NCBI RefSeq assembly: GCF_910593785.1
Contig: NZ_CAJVAP010000012.1
Location: 28,097-92,096 of the forward strand
Reading direction: 5' to 3'
Length of the DNA stretch: 64,000 nucleotides
Source: Leucobacter soli
GTDB taxonomy: Bacteria; Actinomycetota; Actinomycetes; Actinomycetales; Microbacteriaceae
How positions within the stretch are numbered: the first letter of the stretch is position 1; each line of letters starts with the position of its first letter. Below the pieces are notes generated by a model. The model was not told the origin of the DNA. It saw only the letters and a program-made list of their open reading frames with translations, and did not search any database. A program made the position numbers and the translations under genes. This document shows positions 17,849 through 25,968 of this stretch, one piece after another.

Positions 17849-18853
17849 TCAGCCCCGATAGGCGATCGCGGGCATCTCCGCGTGCTTCACCCAGCCGGGT
17901 GCGGCATCGATCACGTCCTGCAGGCGATTGACCACCTGACCGGTGACCTGGTGGGCGCCGGAGGAGAACTCGGTCTCCATCCGCAGGTTCGGCACCCCCT
18001 CGATCTCCCAGGATTCCCCGCTGTCGTGCACGCCGGGCTTGAGGATGCCGGAGACGGTGAACTCGAGCAGCGGCTCTCCCTCGGCCTGCGGATCCCGCCG
18101 TACCCGGTCGCGCAGGCCGACGATCTCGCCGACGGCGATATCGCGGTCGAGCGCCCAGCTCCAGGTGGGCGTCTCGGCGAGCACGTACTCCGTCGTCACC
18201 GTGCGGGGCCCCTCGGGCAGGCCGAGCCTATCGGCCAGGCCGTCGAGCGCGGGCAGCGCGAAGGGCGGCCGCGGCATGTTCGGCTGCCAGTCGACCGGAG
18301 CTGGGTCGCCGTCCGGGCGCTCGCCGACGCCGAGGGACGAGAGGATCTCCGGCCCGCAGGTGTCGGGGTTCCAGCGGGACTCCCAGCGGATCGCGTCGAC
18401 GCGATGGGCCGCGCCGATGATCTGCGCCCCGAGTCCGATCCAGAAGGCGTCCTCGTGTCCGCCGCCGTAGACGGTGACGCCGTGCTCGCGCGCCAGAGCG
18501 TCGATGCGACGTGTCGCGTCGGGCGAGGTGCGCCAGGGGTGGGACGCCTCCTCGGCGATCGTGATGGCGTTGGCGCCGGCCAGGATCACCGTCTCGAGGA
18601 ACGGCTCGTGGTCCGCCAGATAGCTGTTCGTCGTGAGGATCACGATGTCGGGCTCCGTCCGTGCGAACTCGCCGGCGGCGTCGTCGGAGACGATCACACC
18701 GGTCGGCTCGTCGAGTCCGACGACCTCGCTCAGATCCTTGCCGACCTTCTGCGGGCTCCGCGCGATCGCGGCGACGATCGGGATCCCGCGCTGTACGAGC
18801 AGCCGTGCCGCGCTCGCACCCATCTCACCGATTCCGTACAGTGCGACCTTCAT
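17849..18853 (-). CDS. NAD(P)-binding dehydrogenase, dihydrodipicolinate reductase-like
   Basis: Oxidoreductase of 334 aa with an N-terminal Rossmann motif VALYGIGEMGASAARLL, then DIVILTTNSYLADH and a central region EHGVTVYGGGHEDAFW. The layout matches the dihydrodipicolinate reductase-like/2,4-diaminopentanoate dehydrogenase group, which act on amino-acid- or amine-derived imines. AGGAG precedes ATG 18853; an upstream in-frame start (18940) would overlap the hairpin and the preceding gene. It is the last gene after the ribose-type ABC operon, separated by a hairpin. The actual substrate is unknown. Confidence 0.7.
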   Translation of the reverse strand: MKVALYGIGEMGASAARLLVQRGIPIVAAIARSPQKVGKDLSEVVGLDEPTGVIVSDDAAGEFARTEPDIVILTTNSYLADHEPFLETVILAGANAITIAEEASHPWRTSPDATRRIDALAREHGVTVYGGGHEDAFWIGLGAQIIGAAHRVDAIRWESRWNPDTCGPEILSSLGVGERPDGDPAPVDWQPNMPRPPFALPALDGLADRLGLPEGPRTVTTEYVLAETPTWSWALDRDIAVGEIVGLRDRVRRDPQAEGEPLLEFTVSGILKPGVHDSGESWEIEGVPNLRMETEFSSGAHQVTGQVVNRLQDVIDAAPGWVKHAEMPAIAYRG

Positions 18854-18892
18854 GATTCTCCTCTGCTCCATCCGTTCGTGATCGTGCGGGTT

Positions 18893-18929
18893 CGGGGGTG
18901 GGCCGGCGCGGTGCGTCGGCCCACCCCCG
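18893..18929. terminator. 13-bp GC hairpin between binding-protein and dehydrogenase genes
   Basis: CGGGGGTGGGCCG pairs perfectly with CGGCCCACCCCCG across an 11-nt loop. It sits immediately after the stop of the solute-binding protein and 40 bp before the dehydrogenase start, with no T-run. It probably attenuates read-through into the dehydrogenase gene. Confidence 0.65.
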
Positions 18930-18933
18930 CGGC

Positions 18934-19962
18934 TCACCACTCCGCGGTGAAGAGGTCCGCGTTGCTCTGGTCGATGATGCGCGGCAGCTCGGGGAAGAGC
19001 TCGTTCACGTTCAACGCGGCGGGATCGGGGATCGCCTCGCCCTTCGCGGCTGCGATGGCACGGAGGCCCGCCTGGTATCCGAGCTCGTTCGGGAAGAGCG
19101 GCACGGTGCCGTACATGTCGCCGTTCTTCACGGCTTCGAGGCCGCGCTCGCTGGCGCCGTCGCCGATCAGCTTGACCTTGCCGATGAGACCGAGCTCCTC
19201 GAGCACCGGGATCACCGCGACGGTGGTGGTGTCGCCCGAACCGGTGTAGACGGAAGCGTCCGGGTTGGCGCGCAGCAGATCGGTCGCCACGGGGACCGCG
19301 GATGCGGCGTCGTAGGCGTCCTCGCCCCAGGCGACGAACTCGATGTTCGGGTGATCCTGCACCCGCTCCTCCCAGCTCTCGACGCGGATGTTCTCAGGGG
19401 TGTAGCCCTTGAAGCCGATGACCGAGACGACCTTGCAGGGGTCGATGCCCTCGCAGGCGTTGACGATGATGTCGAACATCTGGCCGTAGTACTCCTCGGG
19501 GTTCAGCACGACCGAACCTGCCTGGCCCTCGATCTGGATCTCGGTCGAACGCGGGTCCGGCCCGAGCGCCGTCCAGCCCGAGACGACCGGGATGCCCGCG
19601 GCGATGGCCTCCTCTGCGCAGATGGTCAGCGCCTGGCCGTCCGCCGCGTCGAGCACGATGGCGTCGTAGGTCTTCGCCGTGACGATGTCCTGGCACTTCT
19701 TGTCCTGGCCGTCGGCCGAGGAGTCCTCGGCCGCCACGAGGTCGACCGCGGCGCCCTGCTCGGCGCCCGCGCGCTCGACGCCGGCCAGCTGCGCCTTGGT
19801 GAAGTCCGAGACGTGGCCGACCAGGTAGGCCACCTTCACCTCACCGGTCGCGTCGCCGCCGTCGCCGCTGTCACCGCCCTGCCCCGAAGCGCAACCGGTC
19901 AGGGCGAGCCCCAGACCGAGCGCGCCTGCCACGAATACGCGTGTGCGTGTCTTTCCCATCAT
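18934..19962 (-). CDS. Ribose-type periplasmic-binding lipoprotein
   Basis: Receptor of a class 2 (sugar/simple-molecule) ABC importer, 342 aa, Peripla_BP_4 fold. The signal peptide ends in a lipobox LTGC followed by a Gly/Asp-rich spacer. The mature domain starts EVKVAYLVGHVSDFTKAQLA and contains DAIVLDAADGQALTICAEEA. Two adjacent ATGs (19962 and 19959) follow GAAGGAG; the second has the better spacing. It follows the ATPase and permease genes in one operon. Ligands of this family include sugars, autoinducer-2 and erythritol-type compounds, so the specificity is open. Confidence 0.87.
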   Translation of the reverse strand: MMGKTRTRVFVAGALGLGLALTGCASGQGGDSGDGGDATGEVKVAYLVGHVSDFTKAQLAGVERAGAEQGAAVDLVAAEDSSADGQDKKCQDIVTAKTYDAIVLDAADGQALTICAEEAIAAGIPVVSGWTALGPDPRSTEIQIEGQAGSVVLNPEEYYGQMFDIIVNACEGIDPCKVVSVIGFKGYTPENIRVESWEERVQDHPNIEFVAWGEDAYDAASAVPVATDLLRANPDASVYTGSGDTTTVAVIPVLEELGLIGKVKLIGDGASERGLEAVKNGDMYGTVPLFPNELGYQAGLRAIAAAKGEAIPDPAALNVNELFPELPRIIDQSNADLFTAEW

Positions 19963-20003
19963 GTGCTCCTTCGCATCTTGATTTCTGAATGGTGAATGGG
20001 TGC

Positions 20004-20025
20004 GCGGGCGCAGACCTGCGCCCGC
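20004..20025. repeat. Small hairpin between permease and binding-protein genes
   Basis: GCGGGCGCA pairs perfectly with TGCGCCCGC across the 4-nt loop GACC in the 71-bp gap upstream of the binding-protein gene. It may act as a 3' end stabiliser for the permease message. No T-run follows. Confidence 0.5.
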
Positions 20026-20033
20026 CTCGGTCC

Positions 20034-21080
20034 TCATGCCGCGCTGCTGCGCTTCCTGCCCCACACGTCGAGGGCGACGGCGAGGATGATGACCGCGCCG
20101 ACGAAGATCTTGTTGTAGAGCGGATCGAGCCCGAGCAGGTTGAAGCCGTTGTTGATCAGCGCGAACAGCATGACGCCGACGACGGTGCGCCAGATCGCAC
20201 CGGATCCGCCCATGAGCGAGGTGCCGCCGACGAGCACTGCCGCGATCGCGTCGAACTCGATGCCCAGGCCGGCTTGCGCATCGACGCTCAGCGTGCGGCT
20301 CATCGTGATGAGGCCGGCCATCGCGGCGGCCACGCCGCCGATCACGTACGTCCAGGTGCGCACCATCGAGACGTTCACGCCGGAGAGCCGCGCGGCGTAG
20401 TCGTTGCTGCCGACTGCGAAGATGTGCCGGCCGAACACCGTGAACTTCAGGATGAAGCCGCAGACGAGGGCGAAGACGATGAAGATGATCACCGGCGCGC
20501 GCACGCCGAGGAACAGCGGCGCCCGTGAGAGGGAGCTGAAGGCCTGGGCGGTCACCACCACGATGAAGCCGCCCGTGATCACGTAGGCGAGGCCGCGGTA
20601 GATCAACGACATCGCGAGCGTCGCGACGAAGAAGTTGATCCGGCCGTAGGTCACGATCGCGCCGTTCAGCAGACCGGCCAGGAATCCGACGCCGAGGCCG
20701 GTGAGCACGCCCAACGCGATCGATCCCGTCGCGTTCATCACCAGACTCGTGCTGATCGTCGCGACGCCGAAGATCGCGCCGAGCGAGAGGTCGAAGCCGC
20801 CGGCGATCAGCGTCAACGTCATCGCGCAGGCGATGATGCCGACGGCCGCGTTCTGGCTCAGGATGTTCAGGAGGTTGCCAGGGGTGAGGAACGCGTCCGA
20901 CGCGAACGCCATGACGACGAACAGCACGACGGTCGCCGCGACGATGCCGTACTCGCGCAGCAGATCGAGGACGAGCGCCCCTCCCCTCGGACGCGTCTGG
21001 AGCGGGATCGAGATCGTATCCGTCGGCGGGTGCTCCACGCGCACACTGATACCGCCGTTGTCGCTGTTCTTCACTACCAT
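20034..21080 (-). CDS. ABC transporter permease, RbsC-like
   Basis: Membrane subunit of the ribose-type importer, 348 aa, with about nine to ten hydrophobic segments (the first VAATVVLFVVMAFASDAFL). The family signature GGFDLSLGAIFGVATI follows, then GTSLMGGSGAIWRTVVGVML. It ends in a basic tail (WGRKRSS). ATG 21080 has AAGGGG two to three bases upstream; ATG 21092 (MQGEM) is an alternative start. Sequence upstream of that in the same frame overlaps the ATPase gene antiparallel to codon usage and is not coding. Confidence 0.88.
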   Translation of the reverse strand: MVVKNSDNGGISVRVEHPPTDTISIPLQTRPRGGALVLDLLREYGIVAATVVLFVVMAFASDAFLTPGNLLNILSQNAAVGIIACAMTLTLIAGGFDLSLGAIFGVATISTSLVMNATGSIALGVLTGLGVGFLAGLLNGAIVTYGRINFFVATLAMSLIYRGLAYVITGGFIVVVTAQAFSSLSRAPLFLGVRAPVIIFIVFALVCGFILKFTVFGRHIFAVGSNDYAARLSGVNVSMVRTWTYVIGGVAAAMAGLITMSRTLSVDAQAGLGIEFDAIAAVLVGGTSLMGGSGAIWRTVVGVMLFALINNGFNLLGLDPLYNKIFVGAVIILAVALDVWGRKRSSAA

Positions 21081-21127
21081 TTCCCCTTGCATCGACCGTT
21101 CGGGCTTCGGACTCACGGTTCGCCGGT

Positions 21128-22648
21128 TCAGGCGAACGCGGCCGTGAGCACCGCTTCCTCCTGCGACTCGAGGTCGCCCGTGAACTCCTCGACGAGCCTG
21201 CCCCGGCTCATCACGTACACCCGATCCGACAGCCCGAGCAGCTCTTCGAGCTCGCTCGAGACCAGCAGGATCGCCATTCCCTCGTCTGCGAGCGCGCGCA
21301 GCACCTTGTAGATCGATGCCTTCGCGCCGATGTCGACGCCGCGCGTCGGCTCGTCGATCATCAGCAGCCGCGGCACGTCGACCAACCACTTCGCGATCGC
21401 GACCTTCTGCTGGTTGCCCCCGGAGAGCGTCGACACGGGGTCGGTGCTCCTGCCGAGTTTGATCCCCAGCTCGCGGATCATCTCCTCGATCCGCTGCGAC
21501 TCCCGCCGGCTGCGAATGATGCCGCCCGGCGAGATCCGCCCCAGCGCCGGGAGCACGATGTTCTCGTGGATCGAGCGCCCCATCAGCAGCCCCTGCGACT
21601 TCCGCGACTCCGGCACCAGTGCGAGCCCGTTCTTCATCGCATCGGCCGGCGAACGGTGCGTGACGGGCTTGCCCGCCACCGCGATGGTGCCCGCGTCGAC
21701 GGCATCGGCGCCGAAGACCGCGCGGAGCGTCTCGGTGCGCCCGCTCCCGACCAGGCCGCCGAGTCCGACGATCTCCCCGGCGCGGACGGTGAATCCGACG
21801 TCCTTCAGCACGCCCTGGCGGCTCAGTCCCTCCACCGCCAGCACCGTGTCGCCGGTGTGCGCGACCCGCTTCTCGGGGAACACCGAGTCCAGGCTCCGAC
21901 CGAGCATGCCGAGCACGAGGCTGTCCTTGGTCTCGTCCGCAGTGGCCGAGGTGCGGACGCGCTGCCCATCCTTCATCACGGTGACGGTGTCGGTGATCTC
22001 GAGCACCTCGTCGAGGAAGTGCGAGACGAAGACGATCGAGGTGCCCTGCGCCTTGAGGCTGCGGATCACGCCGTGGAGCTGCTCGACCTCGCGGCGTGAG
22101 AGCGGGGCGGTCGGCTCGTCCATGACGATGAGTTCCGAGCTGCGCGCGAGTGCCCGGAGGATCTCGACCCGCTGCTGGTCGGCGACGCGCAGGTCCCCCG
22201 CGATCGCCCGGGGGTCCAGTCCCGAGAACCCGTACTCCTCGACGAGTCGGTCGAAGTCCTCGAACTGCTGTCGCCGGCTGACCATTCCGAGGCGCGCGTG
22301 GTGGCTGCCGAGGAACACGTTCTCGAGCACCGTGCGGTGGGAGAGGGTCGCGAGCTCCTGATCGATGATGGCGATGCCGTCCTTGCGAGCGTCGCTCGGT
22401 CGACGGTATCTGACCGGTCGGCCGTTGACGAGGATCCTGCCGCCGTCGGCCGAGACGGAGCCGGCGAGGATCTTGCCGAGCGTCGACTTGCCGGCGCCGT
22501 TCTCGCCGACGAGCGCGTGCACCTCGCCGCGCCGGATGGAGAGGTCGACGCCGCGCAACGCGCGAACACCCCCGTAGCGCTTCTCGACGCCGGTGGCTTC
22601 GATGTGGACGGAGGGTCGATCCGACGGTCGATCCTGAACAGCATCCAC
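21128..22648 (-). CDS. ABC transporter ATPase with two ABC domains, RbsA/MglA-like
   Basis: 506-aa ATPase that powers the ribose-type importer. Domain 1 has Walker A GENGAGKSTLGK and Walker B ELIVMDEPTAPLS. Domain 2 has the usual degenerate P-loop GLVGSGRTETLRAVFG, signature LSGGNQQKVAIAKW and Walker B LLMIDEPTRGVD. GTG 22648 follows AGGGGGAAG at ideal spacing; an in-frame ATG at 22687 has no such site. This is the first gene of the operon (ATPase, permease, receptor, possibly the dehydrogenase). Confidence 0.88.
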   Translation of the reverse strand: MDAVQDRPSDRPSVHIEATGVEKRYGGVRALRGVDLSIRRGEVHALVGENGAGKSTLGKILAGSVSADGGRILVNGRPVRYRRPSDARKDGIAIIDQELATLSHRTVLENVFLGSHHARLGMVSRRQQFEDFDRLVEEYGFSGLDPRAIAGDLRVADQQRVEILRALARSSELIVMDEPTAPLSRREVEQLHGVIRSLKAQGTSIVFVSHFLDEVLEITDTVTVMKDGQRVRTSATADETKDSLVLGMLGRSLDSVFPEKRVAHTGDTVLAVEGLSRQGVLKDVGFTVRAGEIVGLGGLVGSGRTETLRAVFGADAVDAGTIAVAGKPVTHRSPADAMKNGLALVPESRKSQGLLMGRSIHENIVLPALGRISPGGIIRSRRESQRIEEMIRELGIKLGRSTDPVSTLSGGNQQKVAIAKWLVDVPRLLMIDEPTRGVDIGAKASIYKVLRALADEGMAILLVSSELEELLGLSDRVYVMSRGRLVEEFTGDLESQEEAVLTAAFA

Positions 22649-22714
22649 GTGTCTTCCCCCTGTCGGCTCCATCGCTTGATGCACCAACCTAGCCAGCCCC
22701 GGGAGCGATTCTCA

Positions 22715-22740
22715 ACACTTAGAAGAAACGTTTGGGTCAC
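22715..22740. promoter_or_regulatory. Possible LacI-type operator upstream of ribose-type operon
   Basis: The 161-bp gap before the ATPase gene holds an AT-rich stretch with the palindrome AAACGTTT (22726-22733). LacI-family operators often have a CG-centred core of this kind. No regulator gene of that family is in the window, so the assignment is tentative. Confidence 0.25.
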
Positions 22741-22809
22741 TTCAGTAGTATCTGTGCTCGCGCACCAGGAACCTCCGGCAAAGAGGGCGGCCCGCACAGC
22801 GGCCGGGAA

Positions 22810-23448
22810 CTACGACGGCCGGGCCGTCCCCCGCTCGCGGGCGAACAGGGGGATGGTGACAGCGCAGACCGGGCCGATGGTGAGCGCGAACGCGAGCGTC
22901 CCCCACCCGAGGTTGCCGCCCAGCAGTGCACCGACGCCGAGCACCCCGATCTCGATGCCGGTGCGCACCAGCCCGATGTTCCATCCGGTGAGGGCGTGCA
23001 GGCCGGTCATGAGGCCGTCCCGGGGCCCCGGCGCCAGGCCGGCGCTCAGATAGATCCCGGTGCCGATGCCGAGCGCCAGCACCCCTCCGGCGAAGAGCCC
23101 GAGTCGCACCGGGAACGGCAGTCCCGCCGGCACGACGAGCATCGTCAGGTCGACGAACGGGCCGGTGACCAGCACATTGATGACCGTGCCGATGCCGAAG
23201 CGTTGACGCAGCGGGATCCAGAGCAGCAGGACGACGCCGCTCACGACCATCGTCGAGAGACCGAACGTCCAGCCGAACGCGTAGGCGACGCCCTGCGCCA
23301 GCACGTCCCACGGCGGCACGCCGATCGCGGCGCGCGCGAAGAGCCCGATGCCGATCCCGAAGAGCGCGAGGCCGCCGAGCAGCCGGGCCGAACGGTTCGC
23401 CCATACGGTCGCGGCGCCGCGCGACGGACGGCGCACCGCTCTCAGCAT
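22810..23448 (-). CDS. YczE-like integral membrane protein
   Basis: 212-aa membrane protein with five probable helices. The family pattern of the YczE group (COG2364) is visible: a first helix LLGGLALFGIGIGLFARA followed by GVPPWDVLAQGVAYAFG, then LLLWIPLRQRFGIGTVINVL and a conserved APGPRDGLMTGL. GAGGAG precedes ATG 23448. The biochemical role of the family is not established; some members are associated with antibiotic or amino-acid export. It is flanked by gaps on both sides and is probably transcribed alone. Confidence 0.75.
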   Translation of the reverse strand: MLRAVRRPSRGAATVWANRSARLLGGLALFGIGIGLFARAAIGVPPWDVLAQGVAYAFGWTFGLSTMVVSGVVLLLWIPLRQRFGIGTVINVLVTGPFVDLTMLVVPAGLPFPVRLGLFAGGVLALGIGTGIYLSAGLAPGPRDGLMTGLHALTGWNIGLVRTGIEIGVLGVGALLGGNLGWGTLAFALTIGPVCAVTIPLFARERGTARPS

Positions 23449-23582
23449 CCGATCACTCCTCGCACGACGATGAGGCGGTGCGGTCGCCGCCGAAGCTCCC
23501 AGTCCACCCCATCCGGCGCGGGATCGCCAGGGGCGCGTGCACACCCGCGATCTGCTCCGTTGGTGAGCGGCACAACGGGGAA

Positions 23583-23626
23583 CGCGCAGGCGCCCGGACG
23601 CCTCTCGGCATCCGGGCGCCTGCGCG
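23583..23626. terminator. 16-bp stem downstream of the APC permease
   Basis: A perfect 16-bp inverted repeat (arms 23583-23598 and 23611-23626, 12-nt loop) lies ten bases after the permease stop. It is GC-rich without a T-run, as is common for actinobacterial terminators. Confidence 0.75.
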
Positions 23627-23635
23627 CACCGCGGG

Positions 23636-25114
23636 TCACTCGTGGTGGATGAGGCCCGCGTAGCGCTCGGGGCTGCGCTTCTCGGCGATCGCCGCCGCGC
23701 CCACGCCGACCAGGAAGAAGACCACCGGCAGCACCATCAGCAGGGTGTTGAGGCCCGGATTGTCGACTGCACCGGAGAGCGCGGAGAAGTTGATCATCGC
23801 GTTGACCATGATCCCGCCGAAGACGAGGAAGGCCAGCAGCGGCGAGATCGTCGACACCCACACGTTCTTGCGCTTGTCCGGGTTCTTGCGGAAGTAGATG
23901 AAGATCGCGATGCTCGTCAGCACGAACACCATCATCAGCGCGAGCGAGCCCAGCGCGATCTCCCAGCCGAAGAACACGTAGGGGTCGATGCCCGAGAGCA
24001 GCCAGAGCAGGATCACGATGAGCGCGATCGCCGAGGTCGTCAGCGAGGCGATGTACGGCGCGCCGCTCTTCTGGTGCACGAAGCTGAGCTTCTGCGGCAG
24101 GACCGAGTGCCCCATCGAGTGCAGGTAGCGGGCCGCGATGTTGTGGTACGCCAGCACGCAGGCGAACATCGAGGTGAGCGCCACGACCTGCATGATCTGC
24201 ATGAACACCGTGCCGACGTAGATCGAAGCGGTCTCGTACACGATCCAGAACTGCGCGGTCTCGTCGCCGTTCAGCAGTTCCATCACGCCCTGCGTACCCC
24301 AACCCTGGATGAAGCCCCAGAGCGCGAAGAAGTAGAAGACGGCAGCCGAGAGGATCGCGATGTAGATGGCCCGCGGGATGGTCTTCTCGGGGTCGCGCGC
24401 CTCGTCGCGGAAGATCGCGGTCGCCTCGAAGCCGAGGCCGATGCTGAAGCCGAAGAGCAGGGCGATCGGAACCGACCCGGAGAAGAGCACCTCGGGGGTG
24501 AACTGCTGCGTGAACGAGACGCCCTCCTCGGGTGTGCCTCCCTGGACCAGGATGGCGATGTTCATGATGATCACGAGCACCACCTCCGCGATCAGCACGA
24601 AGGAGAGCACCTTCGCGTTGACGTCGATGTTCGAGATGCCGAGGATCGCGACGACGACGATCATCGCGATGGTCCAGACGTACCAGGGCAGCTGGAACGC
24701 GTTCTCGCCGAAGAGGCCGACGAGCGTCTCGTTGAAGGTCATGCCCATCAGCGTGAACACGAAGCTCTGGAAGACCAGGTAGCCGGTGAGCGCGATGAAG
24801 CCGGCGCCGACGCCGACCTTCCGACCGAGGCCGGCCGTCACATAGGAGTAGAACGCTCCGGCCTTCGGCACGTAGCGCGTCATCGCCGCGAAGCCCGGCG
24901 CGAACAGCAGGAGCAGCAGCGGCACGACGAAGTAGACCACCGGCAGGCCCGCGCCGTTGCCGTTGATCATGTTCGTGGGCGACGAGACGAGGATCGTCAG
25001 CGGTGCGGCCGCGGCGACCACCATGAAGACGATCGCGAGCGGGCCGAGGTTGCCGCGGAGGCGGCCGGAGCCCGGCGCCGCCTCGGTCGCAGTGGTTGTG
25101 TCCGTAGACGTCAT
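23636..25114 (-). CDS. APC-family amino acid/amine permease
   Basis: Secondary transporter of 492 aa with about 12 membrane helices in the amino acid-polyamine-organocation superfamily. The first helix (LAIVFMVVAAAAPLTILVS) is preceded by a Thr/Ala-rich cytoplasmic tail. YVPKAGAFYSYVTAGLGRKVG and GFSIGLGFEATAIFRDEARD are the characteristic conserved loops after helices 2 and 6. It should import an amino acid or amine by proton symport. No operon partner overlaps it; it lies between the ribose-type system and the VOC/monooxygenase pair, consistent with supplying a nitrogenous substrate. Confidence 0.88.
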   Translation of the reverse strand: MTSTDTTTATEAAPGSGRLRGNLGPLAIVFMVVAAAAPLTILVSSPTNMINGNGAGLPVVYFVVPLLLLLFAPGFAAMTRYVPKAGAFYSYVTAGLGRKVGVGAGFIALTGYLVFQSFVFTLMGMTFNETLVGLFGENAFQLPWYVWTIAMIVVVAILGISNIDVNAKVLSFVLIAEVVLVIIMNIAILVQGGTPEEGVSFTQQFTPEVLFSGSVPIALLFGFSIGLGFEATAIFRDEARDPEKTIPRAIYIAILSAAVFYFFALWGFIQGWGTQGVMELLNGDETAQFWIVYETASIYVGTVFMQIMQVVALTSMFACVLAYHNIAARYLHSMGHSVLPQKLSFVHQKSGAPYIASLTTSAIALIVILLWLLSGIDPYVFFGWEIALGSLALMMVFVLTSIAIFIYFRKNPDKRKNVWVSTISPLLAFLVFGGIMVNAMINFSALSGAVDNPGLNTLLMVLPVVFFLVGVGAAAIAEKRSPERYAGLIHHE

Positions 25115-25192
25115 TGTCCTGATTCCTTCGATCTAGGTGTATACGGTGTGTGAATGGGTCGTCTGGATGACGGTGGGAGGAGCGGGCGCCGG

Positions 25193-25966
25193 TTACAGTG
25201 CGGAGCCCGCGACCTGCAGCGCCTTGAAGACACCGCCGCCGGGATCGACCACGACACCCCAGGTGCCGAAGCCATTCACGTTGTCGCGCGTGTTGACCGT
25301 GCCGCCGGCCGCGGCAGCGGCGTCGATGGCAGCGGACTGATCCGCAACGCTGAACCAGGGCAGCCAGTGCGGCGGCAGGAAGGGCCGGACCTCTTCGGCG
25401 ACCTCGTAGGAGCCGCGCAGCGCCAAGCCCTCGGCGTTGCGGAAGAAGCAGACCTCGTGAGGCACGATCGGATCGTGCGCATCGCTCGGGAAGAGCGCTT
25501 GCTGGAACGCGATCTGCGCCTCGAGGTCGTGATTGGTCGGGTCGACGAGCGACATCCGGCCGAGTTCGGTCGACACGGGAACCGCTTGCCCCGGGGCCGG
25601 GACGGCGAGCCCGAACGGGGCGCCGAACGGATCGAGCAGCCAGGTCGCCTCGCCCTCGATCAGCATCGGTTCGGCCGTGCGCACCACGGTCGCACCGGCC
25701 GCGGTCGCGCGCGCCACCGCGGCGGCCAGGTCGTCGGCGCCGAGGAACACGTGCCAGCCGATCTCCGCCTCGGCCAGTTCGGGATCCGCGATCACACCGG
25801 CGACGCGGTCGCCCGAGGCCGTGAGGAGGACGCCCCGGCCGTCACCGGCTTCGAGCGTCAGGCCGAGGACGGCCCGGTAGAACTCGGCGAGGCCGTCGAG
25901 GGAGCGCACGCGCAGCTCCTGCCAGACGGAGGCGCCGACGGGATAGTCGTGCGAGATGCCGGTCAT
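25193..25966 (-). CDS. Two-domain VOC-fold protein
   Basis: 257-aa protein of two vicinal-oxygen-chelate modules, about residues 10-125 (WQELRVRSLDGLAEFYRAVL) and 130-257 (ELGRMSLVDPTNHDLEAQ onward). Usual metal ligands are not all evident, since the first position reads Glu in WQEL and the end of module 1 (DPFGAPFGLA) lacks the Glu. It may therefore bind a ligand without being a dioxygenase. GGGGAG precedes ATG 25966, and the gene starts 2 bp after the stop of flavin monooxygenase paralog 3, so they form a pair. The function is unknown. Confidence 0.75.
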   Translation of the reverse strand: MTGISHDYPVGASVWQELRVRSLDGLAEFYRAVLGLTLEAGDGRGVLLTASGDRVAGVIADPELAEAEIGWHVFLGADDLAAAVARATAAGATVVRTAEPMLIEGEATWLLDPFGAPFGLAVPAPGQAVPVSTELGRMSLVDPTNHDLEAQIAFQQALFPSDAHDPIVPHEVCFFRNAEGLALRGSYEVAEEVRPFLPPHWLPWFSVADQSAAIDAAAAAGGTVNTRDNVNGFGTWGVVVDPGGGVFKALQVAGSAL

Positions 25967-25968
25967 GG

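Noticed and set aside
20034..21389. Extended N-terminus for the RbsC-like permease
   Set aside because: The extra ~100 residues are Arg/Gly/Ala-rich and read across the 3' part of the ATPase gene in another frame.
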